Assembly: GCA_916610825.1 (NCBI GenBank)
Contig: OU744449.1
Coordinates: 15,884,415 to 15,948,414 of the forward strand
DNA from: Haliclystus octoradiatus
Taxonomy: Eukaryota > Cnidaria > Staurozoa > Stauromedusae > Haliclystidae
Length of the DNA: 64,000 nt
Direction of reading: 5' to 3'
Under the pieces are notes generated by a model. It did not search any database and was not told the origin of the DNA. It saw only the letters and a program-made list of their open reading frames with translations. A program made the position numbers and the translations under genes. Positions 54,636 to 64,000 of this stretch are shown here, in pieces; position 1 is the stretch's first letter; every line of letters begins with the position of its first letter.

Positions 54636-56357
54636 TTACTGTGATCCATGGTTACTAACAACTTCATTGGGAACACCGAAACGAGCAAACGAGTCTTTTA
54701 CTTGACTTACTACTTTAGGAGCAGTCGAATCACGACCTAACAGCCAAACTTCCGGAAAAAATGAAATGTAATCAGTAACAATCAAATAATTTTGTGAAGC
54801 GTTTTGGAAAAAATCGGAACCAATTTTATCCCATGGCCGACTTGGAACATCTCGTGGTTCAATCGGTTCAGGCGCATGCGAAGGTAAATAGCGTAGGCAT
54901 TCTTGACATTTATCAACAATATTTTTAATTTCTGCATTAATGCCAGGCCAATAAACAGATTCTCTTGCACGCCGCTTCATTTTCTCAATGTAAAATTTGA
55001 AAAATTCATGTAAAATTTGAATAATTTCGCTACGCAAATTACGTGGAACAACAGTGCGAATACCACACAAAACAACATCGTCAATTACAGTGACATGATG
55101 GCGCATGTGCCAATATGCACGAATTCTATCGGAGCATTCAATTTTGTGGGTAGGCCAGCCTTCATTTATTGTCTTTCTTAAATTAATGATTTCCGTGTCG
55201 TTGTTTTGGGCTTCTTTCAAATTTTCTAAAGTAATCGCTTGACTTGAATTTGATCGAATAGCAGAAACAAATGAACTAACCTCACCTGCATCGAGGCAGT
55301 CGTCATGATTTGGGGAACTTACTGGGACACAAGACAATGCATCAGGGGCACAATGGTCCTTCCTGGCTTGCCAACTAACGGTGAAGTTATAAAGGGTAGT
55401 TTTTAATCGGATCCGTTGTAATCGCGGATTTTCAATTTCGTCAATAGAGTAACTGTTAAAAATTGGAACCAATGGTTTGTGGTCCACAATGACATCAAAA
55501 TGAGATAAGCCGGCGAGAAAAGTCTTACATTTTTTTAAAGCCCATTGAATGCCTAAGGCTTCGAGCTCGATAGTAGCGTAACGAGTCTCAGCGGGGGCTA
55601 ATGAACGCGAGCCAGCCTGGACAAGTCTCCATGTCTGATCTGACTGCTGTTGAGTAAGGGTAAACCCTAAACCGTGTTGACGACTAGCGTCAGTGCTAAC
55701 CCTTGTTGGTTTCGTTGGATCATAGTATGCCAACGTTGGTGTACTTGATAAAACATCCTTAATTTTGTTAAAAGCGAACATATGATGGCTACTCCAATAA
55801 AATTCTTTGTTCTTTTTCAAAAGAGGCCTTAAAGTTTCAAAATGCGTTGAAATGTCATTCGAGAAATGTCCAAACTGGTTCATCAAACCGTGAAAACTTT
55901 TAAGGTCAGTGATATTTTTGGGAGTTGGAAAATGTTTTATCGCAGTAGTTAAATTGGGATTAACTTTATATCCATCCTTGGAAATCAGATATCTGCAAAA
56001 TTCAACTTGAGGTAAATTAAATTTTAAAGTGACTCCGAATTTGTCACATTGTGTAAGAAACGCTCGCAAACGTGAGTCATGCTCTGATTTGGTTTTTCCG
56101 TAAATTAAAATGTTGTCAACGATTTTTCGAACACCATCTAATTTTTCTACAACGCGATCCATTTTTTTATTGTAATGATTTGATATACTGGAAATACCGA
56201 ACGGTGCTCTCGTACAAACATAGCCACCGAAAGGAGTTATAAATGCAGTTAAAAGCTGTGATTTTTCATCTAGTGGGCATTGCCAATAACCGCTAAGGCA
56301 ATCTAACTTACAAAAAATACTGTGCTTCATCAGCTTGAATTGAGCTAACACACTCAT
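54636..56357 (-). pseudogene. Gypsy C RT, RNase H and integrase N-terminal part
   Basis: 573 codons open. RT has L-D-C-L-S-G-Y-W, but the Y-x-D-D box reads I-V-D-N. RNase H has S-T-D-A-S-R and V-D-H-K-P-L. The integrase zinc finger keeps C-Q-E-C, and its second catalytic Asp position reads S-N-H-G in place of S-D-x-G. Several catalytic residues are lost. Confidence 0.88.
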
Positions 56358-56721
56358 GCGGAGTTACGGACTGATGGAATTCACGTTTTACAAATTTATT
56401 TAATTTAGTAAAATCTATACATAGATGAATTTCATTGCCGTCTTTTTTCGGCTTGACGACAATTGGGTGGCACCATTCTGTGGGTTCATCAATTTGTTTG
56501 ATAACACCCAATCGCTCGATTCGTTCTAGTTCTGCCTGGAGACGATCTCGATAAGGGATTGGAATTCTCCTTGGTGTGTGTACGGCAAATGGCGTTGCAT
56601 CATCGCGTAAATTAATAGAGAATGGAGTGCCTGTCATGGTAGACAATTCCTCATCAAAAACGCGTGGAAATTCCGAAAAAAGTATGTGCTTGTCGTCGAT
56701 ATTGGTAACATTCTTAGGAAT
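56308..56721 (-). pseudogene. Gypsy C RT N-terminal part
   Basis: R-R-I-P-I-P-Y-R-D, V-V-K-P-K-K-D-G and C-I-D-F-T-K-L-N motifs, out of frame with both neighbours. Confidence 0.85.
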
Positions 56722-57453
56722 TTAGTCAACATCAGTGTGTTTACCAACATTGTTATTACAAATACTGGCATTAACGTCAGAGTATGAGATTGAGCCACAA
56801 ACTGTCAACAAAGCAAGCTTTCTAATAGCCGGTCGTCCTAATATCAACCCTTTCAATCCCTTAACTACATATAGGGTCTGTACTGAGGAACGACCACCAA
56901 CCGAGACCACGGTAGCAAATGAACCTAGTACCGCCAATGGTGATCCGTCAGCCGATAATAACTTGCGTGAAGTTGGTGTTAAATTATTTGTATCACCTAA
57001 AATTTTAAGACACACATCTAGTCCTACAGCAGAGACAGCTGCTCCTGTGTCTAACAATCCATTACATTTATGAGTTCTATGACCATAACAGTCTTCTAAA
57101 TTCACTTTTATTCTAATTTCATCTGAGTTGTCGCCTGCTGCGACATAAATGTTCATAATATTAGATGAATCTACTTTCATTTTGCAGGCCTTACTGCCTC
57201 TAAAATGATTTTTCTTTTTACACGCATTGCAATCACGCCCGTAGGCAGGACAATTACCTGTGTTGTGAGATTTATCACAGAATCTGCACTTATCTTTTTT
57301 GTCGGCTTCATCATGTGTAGTAGTATTTGCTTTTGCACTTTTCTTTGCTCGCTTATACGTTGATATTGCACTCACTTCACTAGTGCCGGATATCGTCTTT
57401 TGATGGACGTCAGCTGCCTCTTGTGACTTGCATATGTCGATACACTCAGGCAT
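56722..57453 (-). pseudogene. Gypsy C zinc knuckles and protease
   Basis: Two knuckles (C-R-F-C...C-P-A-Y and C-N-A-C...C) and a protease with L-L-D-T-G-A-A-V near 57050, then I-L-G-R-P-A-I. It is separated by a frameshift from gag upstream and from RT downstream. Confidence 0.87.
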
Positions 57454-58050
57454 GTTTTTTTTTCCAATAACTTTTGACGAGATGTATCATCTTTAACTCC
57501 AATAACAATACGATCCCGTAATATTCTTTCCTTACAGCATTCGCCAAAATTACATCCACGCTGGATTTCGCATAATTCATTGAGCCAATCATCGATTGTC
57601 TCTCCTGCTGTCTGGTCATGACGGTTGTATTTATGGGTTTCCACAACTTCATTTTGTGCTCCTTTCGCGTATATATCCAGTTCGATTAAAAGGGCAGGTA
57701 TTGATAATCGTTGTGCATCGGTCAGTGGTAGATTCGTTAAAATTTGTAGAGTCTCGTCAGCCAAGCACATATTTAAGACGTATACCTGATGTTGTGCAGG
57801 CAACTTACTTAAATTGGTAAGGCACGAATAGCCGTCCCACTTCAATTTCCATAGTTTGAAATTTTCATACAGATCAATAGTATAAGTAAGGTCTAACTAG
57901 GTAATTTCGCTTCAATTCTAAGGTTTGAAGTAGTTGCACTTGTCGTTGTTGCTGCAGTTGCCGGCGTCATTTCACTTCGACGATCAGTACTACTGCTAGG
58001 AGAGCTAGGAGTACCCGGCAACGGTTGTATCAACAGTGGTTGCTGCGCCA
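57372..58050 (-). pseudogene. Gypsy C gag
   Basis: An ATG at 58048-58050 opens a serine/threonine-rich N-terminus that stops near 57897. A shifted frame (57845-57372) continues the capsid-like region (W-D-G-Y, L-P-A-Q-H-Q-V). A frameshift is inferred at about 57870. The ATG overlaps the primer site, so the true start is unsure. Confidence 0.7.
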
Positions 58051-58212
58051 TGTTATGTTCAGAGAAAGGTGAGTCAATAATAATAATACGTAGGTTTTAT
58101 GGTCAACAAGTTTATTAAGACGAGACATATAACAAATGAATACATAGTGATATTACAGATATATATATATAGTATTATATGGAGTCTAGGTACTGGTTAC
58201 CAAACTCTAACA
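58051..58212 (-). repeat. 5' LTR of gypsy C
   Basis: 162 bp, TGTTAGAG...ATAACA on the minus strand. It includes a TAATAAA segment that the shorter 3' LTR lacks. Confidence 0.78.
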
Positions 58213-58601
58213 CAATCAAAAGCTTTTTCCCCGATGAGAGGACTGTAGCCCCCTCTGGTACCACAACTGTATCTACACCCTGCACTGAACTTCGGAACGA
58301 TCATTTCGAAATCAGATTGTAATTTGGTTAGTCCGTTTCTGTTTTAAAGAAAATATAAGTAAAATGTTTTTCCGATGTATACGGGTATAATACCCTTTTG
58401 TGGAAAATAAACGGGTCCCTGGACGGCGGAACAAGAGTCAGACACAAAAATAACCCACAATCGTCATTTGAAAGTGAATGATTATGCAAGGAAAAAACAC
58501 AAGTTAGGCCTACAGCATGTAGTTTAAGACTTTAAGTTAGGAAGGCTACGAATAGAAAATGTTGCTCCATTTAACAAGCAATCTATCAATATCCGAGATA
58601 T
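58213..58601. other. Short gap between gypsy C and gypsy D
   Basis: No supported gene. A 30-codon minus-strand frame next to the LTR was considered and not accepted as an exon. Confidence 0.4.
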
Positions 58602-58606
58602 AATAG

Positions 58607-58762
58607 TGTTGTGAATTTGTTAATTATGCTAATTATGTTCTTTATGTTTGTAAATGAGGCTACTTCATAAACACTCATTCCTTATCCACATGTTGTAAGA
58701 TGGAGCTATCTTTTTGTTAAATAAAGCCTTATTCAGAGTTTAGTTACTGGCTATTCATTTCA
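58607..58762 (+). repeat. 5' LTR of gypsy D
   Basis: 156 bp, TGTTGTG...TTTCA. It contains TTTTGTTAAATAAA at 58712-58725, whose complement lies just outside at 58764-58777. Confidence 0.96.
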
Positions 58763-58763
58763 A

Positions 58764-58777
58764 TTTATTTAACAAAA
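58764..58777 (+). promoter_or_regulatory. Candidate self-priming site
   Basis: TTTATTTAACAAAA, one base beyond the 5' LTR. It is exactly complementary over 14 nt to 58712-58725 inside the LTR. It occupies the place of the tRNA primer site. Tf1/sushi-type elements prime from their own RNA 5' end in this way; the transcript start here is not known. Confidence 0.5.
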
Positions 58778-58799
58778 GATATTTTTCAGACAGTTAGTC

Positions 58800-61766
58800 A
58801 TGGATAGATTTCTTAAACCAGAAAAGTTCAATACAGATCCTAATTCATCTACTGCCAAAAAGGAATGGAAACATTGGCATATGACCTTCACAAATTTCTT
58901 GGCAATGCTGGACAAACTCAAACCAGATAAACTACACACTTTAATTAACTATATATCACCTACTGTTTATGAATATATTTCTGACTGTGATACCTATGAA
59001 CTTGCTATTACTACACTTGAATCAATGTATGCTAAGGTCCCCAATGAAGTCTATGCAAGGTATTTACTTTCATCACGTCGACAGCAGCCATCTGAATCTG
59101 TTGATACATTTTTACAAGCTCTAAGTCTATTGAGTAAGGATTGTACATTCAAGCCACTCACAGCTATTGAACACAAGAATATTGTTATCAGAGATGCTTT
59201 TATTAGTGGTTTACAATCAAGTCCGATGCGGCAAAGGCTGTTAGAAAATAAGAATCTTGATCTAGACACTACAATTTTACAGGCTAGATCTTTGGAAGTT
59301 GCGCAGAAAAGTTCTGATGGATTTGCAATCCCCCAGCAAACGAACACTGTTGCTGCTGCCACAGAGTTATCACATGCACAAATTGACTCACACAACTCTG
59401 AAGAAAATCATATTGCAGCCATCAAAAGTGACAAAACAGGCAAATGCTTCTTCTGTGGTCAACAGCGTCATCCACGTAGTCACTGTCCAGCCAAAGATGT
59501 CAACTGTAACAAATGCTCGAGGAAAGGACATTATGCAAAAGTGTGTAGATCAAGTAATAACACATACAATAAAACACAATCTTCTGCAATGCACTCTACC
59601 TACCTAGCTGCAACAAAACCATGCCAATGTGTCGCTGACGTCAAAGTGAATGGTACTGCAGTGAAAGCTCTGATAGACACTGGTAGCAATGACAGCTACA
59701 TTTGTCCTAATCTTGTTAAACAAATGGGATTATCTACCATGCCCAAGCCTTCTGTGGTATATATGGCCTCATCTGCACTACATGCCAAAGTTGAAAAGTC
59801 AACAAAGATTGATATTAATATGGATGATAAAGTATACAAGAAAGTAGAAGTATCTATTTTACAAGGACTTTGCTCAGATTTAATCCTTGGTCGAGATTTT
59901 TTACAATTACACAAACAAGTCACTTTCGAATTTGGAGGTGAAAAACCTACCTTAAATGTTTGTGCTTTGGCATCATTGTCAATAAACCCTCCTAAACTAT
60001 TTGCAAATTTAGACTCCACATGCCAACCTATCGCAACAAAATCCAGAAAGTTCAGTGCACCAGACAAAAGTTTTATCGACACAGAAGTGCAACTACTTTT
60101 GAAAGAAGGTATAATTGAGCCAAGCACCTCACCATGGAGAGCGCAAGTATTGGTCACAACAAATGAGCGTCACAAGAAACGTTTGGTTGTTGACTACTCG
60201 CGAACTATTAACCGCTTTACAAATCTTGATGCGTATCCATTACCTAGAATCGAAGAAGTAGTCAACAACGTTTCAAAGTACAAGTTCTTCAGTACTTTGG
60301 ATTTGAAATCAGCATATCACCAAATCCCAATCAATCAAGAAGACAAGATATACACTGCTTTTGAAGCTGCAGGAGAGCTTTACCAATTCTGCCGAATACC
60401 TTTTGGTGTGACAAATGGAGTTGCCTGCTTTCAGAGAATCATAAATCAGATTATAAAAGACAATGATTTAAAAGACACTTTTGCTTATTTAAATGATATC
60501 ACCATATGCGGAAAAACCAAAGAAGAACATGATTCAAATCTTGATCGTTTCTTAGTAATTGCTAAGAAACTAAACCTTACTATTAATCATGCAAAGAGTA
60601 CATATGCTACAGAAACAATTAATTTATTGGGTTATTTGATATCTCATGGAGAATTGAAACCAGATCCTGATAGGTTAACCCCGCTAAAAAGTCTGCGGCT
60701 GCCATCATCCACTGATGAATTGAAAAGAGCTGTCGGATTGTTTTCCTATTATTCACAATGGATCAAGAACTTCTCAGATCTAATACGGCCTCTAACTCAA
60801 AGTCACTCTTTTCCACTATCTGACTGTGCCAAAGAGTCTTTTGAAACCTTGAAATCAAAAATCGAAGAAGCTGTACTTCAACCAATTGATGAAACAGCGC
60901 CATTTACTGTTGAAACCGATGCATCAGACTTTGCTCTCGGTGCAACACTCAATCAAAACGGCAAACCAGTAGCATTCTTCTCTCGTACACTAACAGATGG
61001 TGAGCAGAAACATTCTTCTATTGAGAAAGAAGCATATGCCATTGTAGAGAGTCTTAGAAAATGGAGACATTACTTATGTGCCCGTAACTTTACACTAATC
61101 ACAGACCAACAATCGGTCTCATTTATGCTGAACCCCAAACTTGCTGGAAAAATCAAGAATGACAAGATTCAACGATGGAGAATTGAGCTATCATCATATA
61201 AATTCAGCATTATCTACAGACCAGGAACAGAGAATGCACCGGCTGATGCCTTATCTCGGATACGAACTACTCTTGGAGCAACTCAAGCACATCAAAGCTT
61301 ATACGATCTACATGACATGTTATGTCACCCTGGCATCACAAGAATGCTACATTTTGTCAGATCAAGGAATTTACCTTACTCCGTTGCTGATGTCAAAAAT
61401 GTAACATCATCATGCACAGTGTGCAATGAGTGCAAGCCACAATACATGAAGCCACCTGACGCCCATCTTATCAAGGCTACTCAACCTTTCGAAAGACTGA
61501 ATCTGGATTTCAAAGGACCACTTCCTTCTTCATCTACTAACAAATATATACTAACAGTTATTGATGAGTTTTCGAGATTTCCATTTGCCATTCCATGCCA
61601 TGATGTATCGACGACTACTGTTACCAAATGTTTGCGACAAGTATTTGCTATGTTTGGTATGCCAATGTATGTACACTCAGATAGAGGTTCATCATTTATG
61701 TCTAACGATTTGAAGGTATTTCTAAGAAGTCATGGTATTTCTGCTAGTCGCACTACACCCTACAAC
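58800..61766 (+). CDS. Gypsy D gag-pol polyprotein, part before the hAT
   Basis: One continuous frame, no gag/pol frameshift. Gag occupies residues about 1-210. Two CCHC knuckles (C-F-F-C...C, C-N-K-C...C) lie at about 217-250. Protease L-I-D-T-G-S is at about 295. RT has L-D-L-K-S-A-Y-H-Q-I, and the Y-x-D-D box reads Y-L-N-D (Asn565, codon 60492-60494). RNase H has E-T-D-A-S-D-F-A-L-G. The integrase zinc finger and first two catalytic aspartates (L-D-F-K-G, H-S-D-R-G) follow. The hAT then cuts the frame before the catalytic glutamate; the track frame runs on 37 codons into it. Confidence 0.95.
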
Positions 61767-63214
61767 CAGGGTCCGACAAAGTCCGGGAACCTGGGAACCA
61801 GGTTCCCGGAAGGTTTGGGCAAATTCCGAAGAATTCCGAAGAATTTAAACCTTTCCCGTTCAAGTTTTGTAAATTAAATTCCGAAGGTTGGAAGATTTCG
61901 TCAGTTATCCGAAGTTTTCAAATTAATATAATTTATTTAATAAGAATTAATATTTACATGTCTTTATATTTAATATAACTATGTCTATTTATTCATCAAC
62001 ATAATAAACAGTTCAATTTTCAACGTAAGTGTCTCATTACACACTCGCTTTGTTTCATAACAATGTGTGAAGTACGTCAGGCGTCACAACATTCGAACTG
62101 AATGAATGATTAATTGATGTGATCTCGCAAACTCGTAAACGCAGAAGTATTTTATTCCATCTCGCCTTCACAATCATCGCGAGCAAACTAACAAAATTAT
62201 TCTGCGTTCAGTTTGAAAATCGTGGTTACATTTGTTTATCTATCGTATTTGTCTTTGAGTTGACGTGGCTTCTCTAACTTCGGCATCTTCACGGCTTTCG
62301 TTGTCTGTAGGCCTACATTAAATTATTATTCTTGAATATTTGAATTAGAATTTCCATTAAACATTATTCAAGTATTTCGGTAACTTTATATATACATGTC
62401 TAGTTTTGTTTCGAAACAAAATGAAGTCTAATCATGCTCATAGTGTCTACAGTTTGAGAACATGAACATGTCTGTGTAGCAGGATATTCGGCAATTCACG
62501 ACTGATGTTGTCTGTGGATTCGAGTCGATTCGATTCGCGATTTAATATTCACAACTATTTGCGTTGGCTTCAACTTCGAGCATCGAACATATTTTGAACA
62601 GTTCGATAATTGCGTTTGCGTATGATTGTATCGAGATAGAATCAAATGAAAGTACGGAGTACGTGTTAAGCAAAAGTCTTCAGCAGACTCTTTGTAAAAT
62701 CTTTGTTAACGATGAGATATTTCGGCTATTACGATCACAGTTTTATAATTATCTTTCCGTTGTAAACTATAATTTGCTGATTAAAGATGTGTTCTTGGAA
62801 CTTGACAAACAACGAAGTTTGATCAGTTGTAATGCATTTCAAACAGTATATTTCTTTAGTTATACCAATCAGAAGGGGGTAATAACAAAATTGAAGCCCA
62901 TCCAAACTACAACTGAAAAACAGCGATTCCAATGATACGTAACATACTTATTATTATATCTTACTTGAAAACCGACTGAGAATACAGCAGAAAACATTAC
63001 CATGGAGCACAGGCATACTTTCGCATTTATAGGTATAAAGATAAGCTATACATTTATGAAAATTTCCATACCTATGACTCTGAGACGGGCTTTTGAAACA
63101 AGTTAAAAAATTTACGCAAAAATGACTATAAACGCTATTTCCGGGAAAAATTTTCCGAAGAAATTTGAGAAAAAACTCAGGTTCCCGGAAGGTAAATTCT
63201 TTTGTCGGACCCTG
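61767..63214. mobile_element. hAT-type non-autonomous element 3 (CAGGGTCC family)
   Basis: 1448 bp with perfect 14-bp inverted ends CAGGGTCCGACAAA and a perfect 8-bp duplication CCTACAAC (61759-61766, 63215-63222). Inner GGTTCCCGGAAGGT and TTCCGAAGAA motifs recur near both ends. No recognisable transposase. Confidence 0.92.
62564..62935 (+). CDS. Unrecognised 123-codon frame inside hAT 3
   Basis: I do not recognise this product. It has no cysteine/histidine zinc motif, signal peptide or hAT dimerisation motif, and its composition is AT-driven. It may be chance or a remnant of a captured or transposase exon. Confidence 0.15.
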   Translation: MASTSSIEHILNSSIIAFAYDCIEIESNESTEYVLSKSLQQTLCKIFVNDEIFRLLRSQFYNYLSVVNYNLLIKDVFLELDKQRSLISCNAFQTVYFFSYTNQKGVITKLKPIQTTTEKQRFQ

Positions 63215-63222
63215 CCTACAAC

Positions 63223-63822
63223 CCTCAAGGCAATGGACAGTGTGAAAAATATAATGGCATCATATGGAAAGCAGTTTCTCTTGCATTAAAATCGAGAAGT
63301 TTATCGACATCTCAATGGGAAGTTGTACTACCTGACGCCCTCCATTCAATAAGATCTCTACTATGTACTTCAACAAATGTCACCCCTCATGAAAGGATGT
63401 TTAACCATAATCGTAGGTCAACTACTGGTAATGCTATGCCTACATGGCTTACTTCTCCTGGACCGGTACTGATGAGAAACCAAAATATGCAGAGCAAATA
63501 TGACACACCTGTCCAGACTGTCACACTCATTGAATCTAATCCTAACTATGCACACGTCAGGCTCCCTAATGGGAAAGAAGCTACCGTGTCAGTTAGACAT
63601 CTGGCACCATATGGCGTAGAGTCAGAACAGCCACATCGTGAAGCACCTCTGGATGAAAATGTACCACTGGATTCAACTGGAGATTCAAATATTGATTCTA
63701 TTCAAAATTTACCAAACGTTGATCAACCAATTGTAGCTGAAAACACTGATGTGGTCAAAGATGTAAATGAACCACGTAGATCTACTAGAATTAGACATGC
63801 TCCCAATAAACTAAACATCTAA
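63223..63822 (+). CDS. Gypsy D gag-pol, integrase C-terminal part
   Basis: Continues the same frame as 58800-61766 across the hAT. Reads P-Q-G-N-G-Q-C-E-K-Y-N with the catalytic glutamate, 35 residues after the second aspartate as in D,D35E. A region with T-P-H-E-R-M-F follows, then a proline/charge-rich tail ending in R-R-S-T-R-I-R-H-A-P. Stop TAA at 63820-63822. Confidence 0.92.
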   Translation, partial: PQGNGQCEKYNGIIWKAVSLALKSRSLSTSQWEVVLPDALHSIRSLLCTSTNVTPHERMFNHNRRSTTGNAMPTWLTSPGPVLMRNQNMQSKYDTPVQTVTLIESNPNYAHVRLPNGKEATVSVRHLAPYGVESEQPHREAPLDENVPLDSTGDSNIDSIQNLPNVDQPIVAENTDVVKDVNEPRRSTRIRHAPNKLNI

Positions 63823-63839
63823 TAATTACAAGGGGAGAA

Positions 63840-63995
63840 TGTTGTGAATTTGTTAATTATGCTAATTATGTTCTTTATGTTTGTAAATGAGGCTACTTCA
63901 TAAACACTCATTCCTTATCCACATGTTGTAAGATGGAGCTATCTTTTTGTTAAATAAAGCCTTATTCAGAGTTTAGTTACTGGCTATTCATTTCA
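63840..63995 (+). repeat. 3' LTR of gypsy D
   Basis: 156 bp, identical to the 5' LTR. Preceded by ACAAGGGGAGAA. Confidence 0.96.
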
Positions 63996-64000
63996 AATAG

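Larger units (their letters stand above)
53766..58212 (-). mobile_element. Decayed Ty3/gypsy LTR retrotransposon C
   Basis: On the minus strand: 5' LTR (58051-58212), primer site TGGCGCAGCAACC directly adjacent, gag, protease, RT-RNase H, integrase, purine tract AAAGGGAGA and 3' LTR (53766-53869). Flanks CAGTC (53761-53765) and CAATC (58213-58217) look like a diverged 5-bp duplication. At least four frameshifts. Close relative of copy B. Confidence 0.88.
58607..63995 (+). mobile_element. Young Ty3/gypsy LTR retrotransposon D, interrupted by a hAT
   Basis: Two 156-bp LTRs (58607-58762, 63840-63995) are identical. A 5-bp target duplication AATAG flanks the element (58602-58606, 63996-64000). 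One gag-pol frame starts at 58800 and ends at 63822, split only by the hAT at 61767-63214. Purine tract AAGGGGAGAA precedes the 3' LTR. No TGG primer site follows the 5' LTR; instead a segment complementary to the LTR itself is present. Confidence 0.95.

Noticed and set aside
58213..58350. Minus-strand frame V-D-T-V-V-V-P-E-G-A next to gypsy C as a missing GLB1 5' exon
   Set aside because: It does not resemble the GLB1 N-terminal region, and no reliable splice sites give the needed phase.

Overview
The window is AT-rich genomic DNA from an animal nuclear genome, most likely an invertebrate. It carries one multi-exon metazoan gene with GT-AG introns, a nuclear tRNA gene with internal A and B boxes, and a dense, nested population of animal-type transposable elements. 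I cannot name the species. The transposon mix and the GLB1-type gene would fit a marine invertebrate such as an ascidian, but nothing here proves that.

Host genes. Twelve exons on the minus strand between 46000 and 25323 encode a lysosomal-type beta-galactosidase (GH35, GLB1), running from the W-N-L-H-E region to the stop codon. All splice phases agree. The N-terminal exons (signal peptide and first part of the barrel) were not found and probably lie beyond the right edge. A tRNA-Arg(TCT) gene sits at 9142-9215 on the minus strand. No other host gene could be supported.

Layout. 0.3-2.2 kb: decayed non-LTR reverse transcriptase. 2.4-3.3 kb: PIF/Harbinger-type element copy 1. 3.3-9.8 kb: non-coding, with small repeats and the tRNA. 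9.8-14.3 kb: a minisatellite element with inverted ends, then decayed Ty3/gypsy copy B, which is split by a 1.2 kb foldback element. 14.8-16.7 kb: a short LTR element with no genes, inserted into a solo LTR of its own family. 18.0-23.4 kb: complete Ty3/gypsy element A. 23.6-24.5 kb: composite satellite. 25.3-46.0 kb: GLB1, whose introns hold a non-LTR element with an intact ORF2, a hAT element, long palindromes, a 425-bp ATT array, small MITEs and a SINE. 46.6-53.7 kb: a second non-LTR element, interrupted by PIF/Harbinger copy 2 and by another hAT. 53.8-58.2 kb: decayed gypsy C. 58.6-64.0 kb: gypsy D, with identical LTRs, interrupted by a third hAT element.

How the parts relate. Insertion order can be read from target-site duplications. 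Three larger hAT elements each carry a perfect 8-bp duplication and sit inside other retroelements. In two of the three cases the host element would be intact, or nearly so, without the hAT. The autonomous gypsy and non-LTR elements supply reverse transcriptase, RNase H, integrase or endonuclease. The hAT, PIF and foldback elements show no transposase here, so they would depend on enzymes supplied in trans.

The most unusual signals are: a likely self-primed (Tf1/sushi-like) gypsy element D; an amber codon in a leaky-stop context between RNase H and integrase of gypsy A; the element-in-own-solo-LTR nest; and two abutting long palindromes in a GLB1 intron.
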